Assembly: GCA_019348095.1 (NCBI GenBank)
Contig: JAHWKC010000029.1
Span: 1-13,601 of the forward strand
Source of the DNA: Pseudomonadota bacterium
Lineage (GTDB): Bacteria > Pseudomonadota > Gammaproteobacteria > Xanthomonadales > Xanthomonadaceae
Direction: 5' to 3'
DNA length: 13,601 nucleotides
Under the pieces are notes generated by a model, which saw only the letters and a program-made list of their open reading frames with translations, searched no databases and had not been told where the DNA came from. The translations under genes were made by a program, and so were the position numbers. Position 1 is the first letter of the stretch. Each line of letters opens with the position of its first letter. Shown here one piece after another: positions 6,378 through 13,368 of the stretch.

Positions 6378-7554
6378 CCATGTCCTGGCGCGCCAGTGGG
6401 TCGCCTTCACCCTGGGCCTGTCGGCGCTGTTCATCGCAGCGACCCTGCTGCTGCTGTTCGTGCTGGAGGACAGTTTCATCGACCGGCGCCTGCGGACGGT
6501 GGCCGCCAGCGTGGCCGATCCGGCGATCGCGCCGGCCGGATTGCCGAGCCAGTTCCGCGTGCTGGCGATGAGTCAGCTGCCCGACGACATCCGCGCGCGG
6601 GTCGCGGGCAAGGCGATCGGCCACCTCGCGGAGTTCCGCCGCGACGACGGCCGCTACGTGCACGTGCTGCTCGCACGCGCCGATGCCGGCACGCGGTTTG
6701 TGGTGGTCTACGACGTGACCGACGAGCTCACCGTCAACGCCGGCCTGTCGCGCGGACTCGCGTTCGCGCTGCCGCTGTTGTTGCTGCTGCTGGTGTGCGC
6801 GTACGCGCTGGCGCGCGCGTTCGTGGGACGCGTGGCGCGGCGCGCGCGGGGCCTGGTTGCGGCGGTGCTCGCCAGCCCGGACCCGCAACACCTGCATGCG
6901 CTGGCGCAGCGCGAGCCAGTGCGCGAGTTCGGCGAACTCGTGCGCCTGCACGCGCACGCATGGCAGGACCAACTGGCCGCGGTGGAACGCGAGCGGCAGA
7001 CCCTGGCATTCCTCGGGCACGAACTGCGCACGCCATTGCAGTCCGCGCGCACCAGCCTTGCACTGCTGGAGCGCCAGCGCACCGACCCGGCCGCATGGGC
7101 GCGACTGCAGCGCGCGGTCGAACGGCTGGTGCGTGCCAGCACCGCGATCCTGTGGCTGTCGAGCGACGCCGTGCCCACCGGCCAGGGCCACACCCAGGCT
7201 GCCGACTGCCTGTGCGAACTGGTCGAGGAACTGGCCCCGCTGGCGGCGGTCAAGGACCAGCGCATCGAACTGCTGATCGAACCCGGACTACGCTGGCCAT
7301 GGCCGCCCGAGGTGGTCGAAACGGTGCTGGCCAATCTGCTGCTCAACGCGATCCAGCACGGCGACGCCGGCGCAATCGGCGTTCGCTGCACACGCGACGG
7401 GCTGACCATCCGCAATCCACGCGCGCCGCTGGGCACCGGCGGGTTTGGTATGGGCCTGCAGATCGTGCAGCGGCTTGCGGCGCGCATCGGTTGGGCGGTG
7501 TCGTTCGAGCACGAGCAGTCCACCACCACCTGCACGCTCGCCTGGCCGGCATGA
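6355..7554 (+). CDS. Sensor histidine kinase, partner of the adjacent response regulator
   Basis: This 399-residue inner-membrane kinase has two membrane segments (about 15-37 and 135-153) bounding a short periplasmic sensor of roughly 97 residues. A HAMP-like linker (about 154-205, ending R-E-F-G-E-L) precedes the dimerisation helix with phospho-acceptor His222 in F-L-G-H-E-L-R-T-P. The catalytic domain shows the N box (N-L-L-L-N-A-I-Q-H, 327-335) and the glycine-rich G-T-G-G-F-G-M-G-L-Q-I-V (360-371). The usual D-x-G-x-G (G1) motif between them is not visible; its place is taken by L-T-I-R-N-P-R (350-356). Whether this lowers ATP binding or is normal for the subfamily cannot be told here. 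The start is the ATG inside the regulator gene. The signal sensed is unknown. Confidence 0.92.
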   Translation: MNRQHSLSHVLARQWVAFTLGLSALFIAATLLLLFVLEDSFIDRRLRTVAASVADPAIAPAGLPSQFRVLAMSQLPDDIRARVAGKAIGHLAEFRRDDGRYVHVLLARADAGTRFVVVYDVTDELTVNAGLSRGLAFALPLLLLLLVCAYALARAFVGRVARRARGLVAAVLASPDPQHLHALAQREPVREFGELVRLHAHAWQDQLAAVERERQTLAFLGHELRTPLQSARTSLALLERQRTDPAAWARLQRAVERLVRASTAILWLSSDAVPTGQGHTQAADCLCELVEELAPLAAVKDQRIELLIEPGLRWPWPPEVVETVLANLLLNAIQHGDAGAIGVRCTRDGLTIRNPRAPLGTGGFGMGLQIVQRLAARIGWAVSFEHEQSTTTCTLAWPA

Positions 7555-7601
7555 ACGCAGCCACCGCACCCGAGCCGGCAGCGATGCTTAGGCCGGTCTG
7601 A
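7551..7601 (+). CDS. Possible 16-codon frame coupled to the kinase stop
   Basis: The kinase stop lies in ATGA (7551-7554). The ATG opens a frame of 16 codons (M-N-A-A-T-A-P-E-P-A-A-M-L-R-P-V) ending at 7601. The ATGA arrangement is typical of translationally coupled genes, so this could be a short peptide or the stump of a lost third gene. It could equally be chance, as it has no recognisable features. Confidence 0.15.
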   Translation: MNAATAPEPAAMLRPV

Positions 7602-7668
7602 CAAGCGCGGCAGTCGCCGGACAACGACCCGCGAACACGCCGGCGCCTATCGGGCCGCCCCAGACAAA

Positions 7669-7691
7669 CCGGGCTTGTCGGCCCAGCCTAC
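7669..7691 (-). repeat. GTAG-headed palindrome (REP/SMAG-like), copy 6
   Basis: On the minus strand this reads GTAG, G, then CTGGGC, loop CGACAA, GCCCGG. The stem has one T-G wobble; the plus-strand arms are 7669-7674 and 7681-7686, with CTAC at 7688-7691. It lies 56 bases beyond the stop of the last aryl polyene gene and faces the same way as that operon, much as copy 1 relates to sppA. It separates the kinase operon from the convergent pigment operon. Confidence 0.55.
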
Positions 7692-7746
7692 GGACTGGGA
7701 GGCGCATGAAACCCGCTCAATGGCCCTGATGGCTTTTGGAGCGTGG

Positions 7747-8205
7747 TCATTCCGGCCGGGTCATTACCGCGGCGCGACCTTCGGCCAGCGCGATGCCGGC
7801 GTGGGTGATGCGGAACGCGTACTGCCAGCTGCTGTCGCTTTCGAGCAGCGCCTCGGCGGTGCATTCAAGTGCGCCGGCGAGATCGTCGATCCGCGCCACG
7901 TGCAACTGCACACCGCGCAGCGCCACCAGCACGCCCGGGCTTGCGGCGCCGCCGGCCGCCCGCGCGCGCAATCCGCCGTGCACGGCCATCGCCTGCGCGC
8001 CGTACTCGCACAGGTGCACCGCGTGCAGCCGGCCGCGGCTGCGCAACGGGTGATCAGGATCGCGATGGCGCTGCGCGCGCAGGCGGACGTGGCTGGCGTC
8101 CCAGTCGAGCACTTCGTCCCACAGGCACATCGCGCCCTGGTGCGGGATCAGCGCGGCGATCTGGTCGCGCTGCAGCGCGGCCGCGATGGAGGGCCTGGAT
8201 GTCAT
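7747..8205 (-). CDS. apeP: ApeP-like 3-hydroxyacyl-ACP dehydratase (aryl polyene biosynthesis)
   Basis: This 152-residue hot-dog-fold dehydratase belongs to the COG4706-like group found in aryl polyene clusters. It removes water from the 3-hydroxyacyl chain on the carrier protein, giving the conjugated double bonds of the pigment, in the cytoplasm. Signs are I-P-H-Q-G-A-M-C-L (20-28, with likely catalytic His22), the H-P-L-R-x-x-G-R-L segment (52-60), and C-E-Y-G-A-Q-A-M-A-V-H-G-G (66-78), with Glu67 in the position of the second catalytic residue. It is the last gene of the minus-strand run, 38 bases after the exporter gene. In many aryl polyene clusters a ketosynthase precedes it and a ketoreductase and second ketosynthase follow; none is here. 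The ribosome site is weak. Confidence 0.85.
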   Translation of the reverse strand: MTSRPSIAAALQRDQIAALIPHQGAMCLWDEVLDWDASHVRLRAQRHRDPDHPLRSRGRLHAVHLCEYGAQAMAVHGGLRARAAGGAASPGVLVALRGVQLHVARIDDLAGALECTAEALLESDSSWQYAFRITHAGIALAEGRAAVMTRPE

Positions 8206-8243
8206 TGCGTTCCCACGTCAGCGGACCTCGGCGCGTGCATACC

Positions 8244-10595
8244 TCACTGCCGCGGCGCGGCGGCAGCCGGTTGCCGCGCGATCAGCACCGCCAGCACGAA
8301 GTTGCACGCCACCCCGAGTGCGACCGTGCCACCGATCGCACGCAGCACCGGGATCGATGACAGCGCCAGCAGCGAGAACACCAGCAGCGTCGTCAGGCTG
8401 CACACGATCACCGCATGCAGGGTGCGCAGCTGCTCGGCGCGGTCCTCGCCGGCGTGGTCGAAGAACAGCGCGTAATCCAGCCCGAGCCCAGCCGCCAGGA
8501 TCAGTGCGACCAGGTGGAACAGGTTCAGCTCGACCCCCAGCCCGCGCAACACCGCCAGCACCAGCACCGTGGTCAGCGCCATCGGCGCGAGCACCCGCAG
8601 CACCCGCCGCGGCGCGCGCAGCGCGAACCACACGGTCGCGGCGAGCAGCAGCGAGGCCAGCGCCAGCGACCACAACACGCGCTCGCGATACGCGGCGACC
8701 AGCGATTCGGAGGCGTCCTTCAGGTCGAGCAACTGCGCCCCGTGCTGCTGCACCAGGCGGGCGAGCAGCGGTGGATCGGTCAACCCGCTCAGCGACACCA
8801 GCGCGGTGGCACGGCCGTCGCGCTGCAGCAGCAGTCCGCCGACGCGCGCGCCCAGCGGAGTGCCGCGCAGATCATCCAAGGTCAGCGGCGCAGCCGCCCT
8901 GGCGCGGGCGACGTCGGTGGTGAACGCGTTGAACGCATTGCTGCGGAACGGGCTGTCGGCGACGGCCGCATCGAGCGCGCGGTGCAGCTCGGTCGATGCG
9001 GGCAGCCGCGCCTGCCGCGCGCGTTGCAAGGCCGCACTTGGCAGGTAGCGCGCGGCAAGGTCGAAGCCGCCGATCAGGCCGGCCGCCCGCAGGTTCTCCA
9101 GCACCGGCTGCAGGGCCTCGGAGTCCTGCAGCACGCTTTCCACGTCGGCGCCCTCCAGCGCGATCAGGTAGCGCACGTCGGGCGCGCCGAGCTCCGTGCG
9201 CAGTTGCGCGTCGCGCGCCAGCGCGCCTGGCGGCACCGGGGTCAGCCGGGACAGGTCGTTCTGCCAGAACTCGCCGGGCATCAGCAGCGCGGTGAGCAGC
9301 GCCAGCACCGCGCCGGCGCCGTACAGCGCCGGCCTGACCCGCGGACAGCGCGCCAGCAGCTGCCACACGGCCGCGAGCCGCGGCGACTCGGCGGGGTCGC
9401 GCCCGACCTCATCGGGGGTGACCGGATCGATCAGCGCCGGCAGCACGAAGCGCGTCGCCAGCGCGGCGGTGCCGAGCCCGACGATGGTGAACACCGCCAG
9501 CTGCTCCAGCCCCTCCACGCCGGAGACCAGGAAGGTCAGGTAGGCAATGCAGGTCGCGGCCACGCCGGTGCCGAGCGTCGGCCACAGCGAACGCACGCTC
9601 GCCCACGGCGACAGCCCCGCGCGCTGGTGGCTGAGCAGATGGATCGGGTAATCCTGGGCGACGCCGATCAGGGTGAACCCGAATGCCACGGTAATCCCGT
9701 GCACGCCGTCGGCAAACCCCAGCGCGACGGCGCCCAGCCCGGCCAGCCCGCCGCTGGCCAAGGGCAGTCCGGCCAGCAACGGCGCCTTGAAGCTGCGGTA
9801 GGCGAGGGTCAGGATCAGTACAAAGACCAGGCTGTCCAGGGTGCCGATGAAGCCGGCCTCGCGCCGGGTGCGCCCGCCGATCTCGACCGAGAACGCCCCC
9901 GGCCCAGTCAGCGTGAGCTCGCTGTCGCTGTCGCCGCGCACCCTCTGGAATGCGGCGCGGATGGCATCGACCGCGCGTTGCTGGGCATTGGGATCGAAAC
10001 CGGCGGCGCGGGTCTCGATCACCAGCAGGGCTTCGCTGCCGGCGCGGTCGAACCAGACCCCGTGCAGACGCTGCGGCGAGTCCCGCGGCTGCCAGGCTTC
10101 GGCCAGCCGGAGCGTCTCCAACGTCGGGTCGGCCGCCAGCAGCGGTTCGACCAGCCCGGCCGCCGGCGAGCCCAGGTCCTGCACGCGCTCGGCCAGCTCG
10201 CCGCCGAGGAAGTCGGCGTCGAAGCGCTGCCGGTCCAGCGTCGGCGAAAGCAGGTAGCGGTACGGGCGCAGCTGTTCGGGGATCGCCTCGAGTGCACCAT
10301 CGGCACCGTTGGCAACCAGCGCGAACTGCGGCCGCGCGGCGAGCGCCTCGCGCAGCGCGTGCGATTGCGCCGCCAGCGTGGCCGGCGCCTCGCCCGACAG
10401 CGCGACCAGCAACAACCGGGCGCCGGGGCCTTCGCCGAGCTCCTCGATCAGCAGCTTCTGCGCCGGGGTCTGCGCACTCGGCATGAACTTGCGCAGGTCG
10501 CCGCTGAGCTCCAGCCGCTGGCCGACCAGCCCGCCCACGACCAGCAAGCCTGCCAGCCAGAGCAGCGCCCAGCCCAGCCGGCGGGGTGGGTTCAT
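8244..10595 (-). CDS. MMPL/RND-type exporter of the aryl polyene (xanthomonadin) cluster
   Basis: This 783-residue inner-membrane transporter is of the COG4258 type that is regularly found in aryl polyene clusters and annotated in xanthomonads as a xanthomonadin exporter. It likely moves the pigment or its lipid form from the inner membrane toward the outer membrane. It has the typical duplicated layout. One membrane helix (about 8-24) is followed by a periplasmic domain and a helix bundle (about 250-390) containing G-V-A-Q-D-Y-P-I-H-L. A further helix (about 424-440), a second periplasmic domain and a second bundle (about 638-775) with the matching G-L-G-L-D-Y-A-L-F complete it. The start at 10595 overlaps the stop of the LolA-like gene as ATGA, so translation is coupled. 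The frame extends nine codons upstream, but these are Arg-rich and lie inside the neighbour. The length is normal for the family. Confidence 0.93.
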   Translation of the reverse strand: MNPPRRLGWALLWLAGLLVVGGLVGQRLELSGDLRKFMPSAQTPAQKLLIEELGEGPGARLLLVALSGEAPATLAAQSHALREALAARPQFALVANGADGALEAIPEQLRPYRYLLSPTLDRQRFDADFLGGELAERVQDLGSPAAGLVEPLLAADPTLETLRLAEAWQPRDSPQRLHGVWFDRAGSEALLVIETRAAGFDPNAQQRAVDAIRAAFQRVRGDSDSELTLTGPGAFSVEIGGRTRREAGFIGTLDSLVFVLILTLAYRSFKAPLLAGLPLASGGLAGLGAVALGFADGVHGITVAFGFTLIGVAQDYPIHLLSHQRAGLSPWASVRSLWPTLGTGVAATCIAYLTFLVSGVEGLEQLAVFTIVGLGTAALATRFVLPALIDPVTPDEVGRDPAESPRLAAVWQLLARCPRVRPALYGAGAVLALLTALLMPGEFWQNDLSRLTPVPPGALARDAQLRTELGAPDVRYLIALEGADVESVLQDSEALQPVLENLRAAGLIGGFDLAARYLPSAALQRARQARLPASTELHRALDAAVADSPFRSNAFNAFTTDVARARAAAPLTLDDLRGTPLGARVGGLLLQRDGRATALVSLSGLTDPPLLARLVQQHGAQLLDLKDASESLVAAYRERVLWSLALASLLLAATVWFALRAPRRVLRVLAPMALTTVLVLAVLRGLGVELNLFHLVALILAAGLGLDYALFFDHAGEDRAEQLRTLHAVIVCSLTTLLVFSLLALSSIPVLRAIGGTVALGVACNFVLAVLIARQPAAAAPRQ

Positions 10596-11362
10596 TGCGA
10601 TCCGGCGCCGTCGCCGCGGCACAGCCCGGCCAACTCGCTGTCGGGCACGGTGCTGGCCCGGCGCGCGGCACCGGCCAGCAGGGTGCGCTCGACCTGGACA
10701 TCGCCCGCCCCGCGTGCCCCGCGCCCGCCGCCGCGCTCACGCGTGCGGGTCTCGATGCAGCGCAATTCGGCGCCGCGGCCATGCAGGGCGATCTCGACCA
10801 GATGCTCGGCCAGCTCGGCATCCTTCGGGGTCAGCCTCAGCATCCAGCGTTCGCGCGAACCGGTGCTGTCAATGCGGTACTGCTGCTCCAGTCGCGCGCG
10901 ATCGCCCGAGAGCAGCGCGCCGAAACTGTCGTGCAGGGCGGCCAGCTGCGGCGCACGCGACAGCGAGAACGTCCGTGGCGAGCGGCCGTCGCGCACGATG
11001 CGGACCTCGCCCTGGCCGATCGTGGTGATCTCCAGGTACGGCGCGCGCACCTCGCGCACCAGGGTCTGCGCGTCGGGCCGTCGGTATTCGCCGTGCACCC
11101 GCAGCGGCGCCTTCAGCAACTCCGAGCCGCGCAGTTCGACGAACTCGGTGCGCATCGGCGCCGGTCGCGCCAGGCGGACCAGGATCCACTCCGGATCGAT
11201 GTCGCCCGGCGTGGATCGCGGCGCCTGGGTCGATGCTGCCGATTGCGGTGCCGGCTCAGGAGGCGCGGCGTGCAACGGCAGGGCCGTCAGCGCCAGCAGC
11301 GCCAGCAGCGTCGCGCAGGTCGGAAGCCGCGGGGCGGCGGCGGGCTTGGAAATCCTTGTCAT
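10592..11362 (-). CDS. LolA-like periplasmic carrier protein of the aryl polyene cluster
   Basis: The precursor is about 256 residues. A long signal peptide (basic n-region, hydrophobic core L-L-A-L-L-A-L-T-A-L-P-L, cut about residue 33 after L-H-A-A) sends it to the periplasm. The mature part resembles the LolA-related proteins of aryl polyene clusters: R-T-E-F-V-E-L-R (71-78), L-K-A-P-L-R-V-H-G-E (83-92) and a beta-rich core with R-W-M-L-R-L-T-P (172-179). The proposed role, by analogy with LolA, is to carry the lipid-linked product across the periplasm to the outer membrane together with the MMPL exporter. The start is uncertain: ATG at 11362 and 11368 both precede the signal peptide and neither has a clear ribosome site. 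Either overlaps the acyltransferase end by about 107-113 bases. Its stop overlaps the exporter start. Confidence 0.82.
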   Translation of the reverse strand: MTRISKPAAAPRLPTCATLLALLALTALPLHAAPPEPAPQSAASTQAPRSTPGDIDPEWILVRLARPAPMRTEFVELRGSELLKAPLRVHGEYRRPDAQTLVREVRAPYLEITTIGQGEVRIVRDGRSPRTFSLSRAPQLAALHDSFGALLSGDRARLEQQYRIDSTGSRERWMLRLTPKDAELAEHLVEIALHGRGAELRCIETRTRERGGGRGARGAGDVQVERTLLAGAARRASTVPDSELAGLCRGDGAGSQ

Positions 11363-12257
11363 CGGCATGCCAGAAGTCGTAGAAATTGAACCAGTTGTAG
11401 GGTGCACGGCGCGCATGGTGCTGCAGGCGCCGAGCGTAGCCTTGCACGAGTCCGACCAGGTGCCGGGAGCGGTCGCGCCGTTCGATCGACAGGCCTTCGC
11501 TGAACACTTCAAACGCAAGATCGTAGCGGCGGCCGCCGCGATACAGCCCGAAGGCCAGTACCACCGGCACCTTGAGCACCGCCGCGATCAGCCACGGCGC
11601 GGTCGGGAACGGCGCGTCGGCACCGAGCAGCGGCGCCGGCAGCGCCGGCGCGCCGGGCCGCGCGCGATCGACCAGCAGCGCCACCAGCGCGCCCTCCTCG
11701 GTCGCCTGCTTGATCGCCAGCACGATCGAGGGCCCGTCCTGGCCTGCGTCGATCACGGTCGATGCGATGCCCGGATTGAGCGCATCGAGCAGCTGCGTCA
11801 TCGCCGGGTTGTGGGCCTTGTCGAGCACCACCCGGACCTTGAGGTCGGGGCGTTCGCAGGCGAGCACGCGCAGCACGTCGAAGCTGCCCAGGTGCGAGCC
11901 GAACAGCAGGATGCCCTCGCCGCGATCGATCTGCTCGTGCAGCGGCCCAAGGCCGCTCATCTCGACCTCGAAGCGCGTCATCTCGCCGCCGAGCATGAAC
12001 ACGCGATCCAGGATCGTGGCCGCGAACGTGTGGATGTGGCGGGCCACATCGCGCAGACGCGCCGGGCGTGCCAGGACGCGGCTCAGGTAGGCACGCGATG
12101 CGGCGCGCTCGGGTCCGCGCACGAGCAGGAAGTAGGCCGTGATCGGGTACAGCAGCGCACGCCCGGCGCTGCGACCTCCGCGCCGGGCGATCGTGCGGAT
12201 CAGCCACAGCGCGAACCGGCCGCCGCCCTCGGGGCGCTTTTTCCAGTCGCTGCTCAT
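11256..12257 (-). CDS. Lysophospholipid-type acyltransferase (COG4261-like), aryl polyene cluster
   Basis: This 333-residue, probably inner-membrane-associated acyltransferase shows the H-x4-D active-site motif in G-S-H-L-G-S-F-D (His122, Asp127). Such enzymes join acyl chains to lipid acceptors, and in aryl polyene clusters they are thought to attach the polyene to a lipid anchor. Here the protein is a stand-alone acyltransferase, without the glycosyltransferase domain that some clusters fuse to it. The family part ends near Y-N-W-F-N-F-Y-D-F-W (287-296). The last 30 or so residues (Ala/Arg-rich) come from the region that also encodes the LolA-like signal peptide in another frame, so this tail is probably not functional. 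The start at 12257 forms an ATGA overlap with the dehydratase stop. Confidence 0.88.
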   Translation of the reverse strand: MSSDWKKRPEGGGRFALWLIRTIARRGGRSAGRALLYPITAYFLLVRGPERAASRAYLSRVLARPARLRDVARHIHTFAATILDRVFMLGGEMTRFEVEMSGLGPLHEQIDRGEGILLFGSHLGSFDVLRVLACERPDLKVRVVLDKAHNPAMTQLLDALNPGIASTVIDAGQDGPSIVLAIKQATEEGALVALLVDRARPGAPALPAPLLGADAPFPTAPWLIAAVLKVPVVLAFGLYRGGRRYDLAFEVFSEGLSIERRDRSRHLVGLVQGYARRLQHHARRAPYNWFNFYDFWHADDKDFQARRRPAASDLRDAAGAAGADGPAVARRAS

Positions 12258-12598
12258 TGTCCCGGCTCTGCGGCGGTGGCGGCTCCGGCCGGGGCCGCGT
12301 TCGCGACCTCCCCGCTGGCGAGCAGGGTCGGGCCGCGGAGCACCCGGAACCGCCAGCGCAGTGAAGCGGCGATGCGCTCCAGTTCGATGCGGGCCGTCTC
12401 CCCCGGCAGCAATGGTTGCAGGAACTTGACCTGCGGCAGGCGCAGCGATTCCAGTGGCCGCTCCAGCCCCAGCGCGAGGCATTCGGCGGCCACCGCGTCG
12501 ATCACCCGCTCCAGCAGGATCACTCCCGGCACCAGCGGGCGGCCCGGGAAATGGCCGGGCAGGCTGGGATGATCGGCGGGAATCGCGAAGCTCGTCAT
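12254..12598 (-). CDS. apeI: ApeI-like 3-hydroxyacyl-ACP dehydratase (aryl polyene biosynthesis)
   Basis: This 114-residue single hot-dog-domain protein matches the small ApeI-type dehydratases (about 115 residues). It shows the FabZ-like signature H-P-S-L-P-G-H-F-P-G-R-P-L-V-P-G-V (10-26) with catalytic His16, followed by L-L-E-R-V in which Glu30 is the likely second catalytic residue. It dehydrates carrier-bound 3-hydroxyacyl intermediates, complementing the ApeP-like enzyme at the far end of the operon. The start at 12598 was chosen because it fits the family length. The open frame runs to 12694, but the extra 32 codons are Arg-rich and overlap the end of the membrane-protein gene. Its stop overlaps the acyltransferase start (ATGA). 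The gap to the upstream membrane-protein gene is 55 bases, where other clusters often carry an AMP ligase. Confidence 0.88.
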   Translation of the reverse strand: MTSFAIPADHPSLPGHFPGRPLVPGVILLERVIDAVAAECLALGLERPLESLRLPQVKFLQPLLPGETARIELERIAASLRWRFRVLRGPTLLASGEVANAAPAGAATAAEPGQ

Positions 12599-12653
12599 TG
12601 CGGCACGCTCGGGCAACCCGCGCAGAATAATCCAGCGACGGCGGTCGCGGCGC

Positions 12654-13346
12654 TCAGTGGAACAACTCCCGCCAGAATCCGGGACCCAGCGCACCCAACC
12701 TGCGCAGGAAATCGACGAAATTGCGATACGGACGGTCGGGGAAAATCCGGTGGCGCACCAGGTATTCCCCGATGAAGAAGCCCCCGACGATGCCGTGGTT
12801 CAGCAGGTTGGCGAACCACGACCACGCCTCCTGCGACACCACCACCAGCGGCGGATGGCCCAGGCGCGTGAGCAGGCCGTCGGGCACCGCGATCAGGGCC
12901 AGCACCGCGTTGGCCACGGCAAGGAACGCCAGCAGCACCGCCCACGTCGCGGTCAGGCGGCGGGTGTAGCGCTGGAGTTCGGGTTTTACCTGCGTCGGCG
13001 CGCACTGCTCCAGCCCGGCCACGATGCGGGTGATCAGCGGCACCCGCGGCGGCATCAGGCTGCGTCCGAACCACCACGAGAGCACCGCGGTGAACAGCAC
13101 CGGCGGCGCCAGCAACATCAGCTGCGGGTACGCCGTGGCGTGCAGCGACCACAGGCCGACCATCGCGATCGCCAGCAGCGCCCACGCCCACGCACGCCGC
13201 TGCGCCAGCGGCATCAGCAGCACGATCAGGCTCAGGTCTAGCAGCGCGAACACGGCGACGTCGCTGCGGTCGTGCAGGCTCGCCCAGTGCGCCAGCAGCG
13301 GATAGCCGATCGCCAGCAGCACCCGCACGACGGCGATGGCACCCAT
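12654..13346 (-). CDS. COG4648-type polytopic membrane protein of the aryl polyene cluster
   Basis: This 230-residue inner-membrane protein has about six hydrophobic segments (roughly 5-20, 30-47, 53-70, 75-93, 132-153 and 177-195). The C-terminal half is the more recognisable: W-S-W-F-A-N-L-L-N (175-183), the glycine-rich G-G-F-F-I-G-E-Y-L-V-R (188-198) and F-P-D-R-P-Y-R-N-F-V-D-F-L (202-214). Proteins of this group sit between the carrier protein and the dehydratase in aryl polyene clusters, in agreement with its place here. Its biochemical role is not known to me. It starts 22 bases after the carrier-protein stop, with no strong ribosome site. Confidence 0.85.
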   Translation of the reverse strand: MGAIAVVRVLLAIGYPLLAHWASLHDRSDVAVFALLDLSLIVLLMPLAQRRAWAWALLAIAMVGLWSLHATAYPQLMLLAPPVLFTAVLSWWFGRSLMPPRVPLITRIVAGLEQCAPTQVKPELQRYTRRLTATWAVLLAFLAVANAVLALIAVPDGLLTRLGHPPLVVVSQEAWSWFANLLNHGIVGGFFIGEYLVRHRIFPDRPYRNFVDFLRRLGALGPGFWRELFH

Positions 13347-13368
13347 CGGTGGAAGCCGGGGCCGGCGG

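Noticed and set aside
8415..12572. A 1385-codon open frame on the plus strand opposite the pigment genes
   Set aside because: It is Gln/Arg-rich, has no domain, and lies antisense to five well-supported genes. Long antisense frames are expected in DNA this GC-rich.
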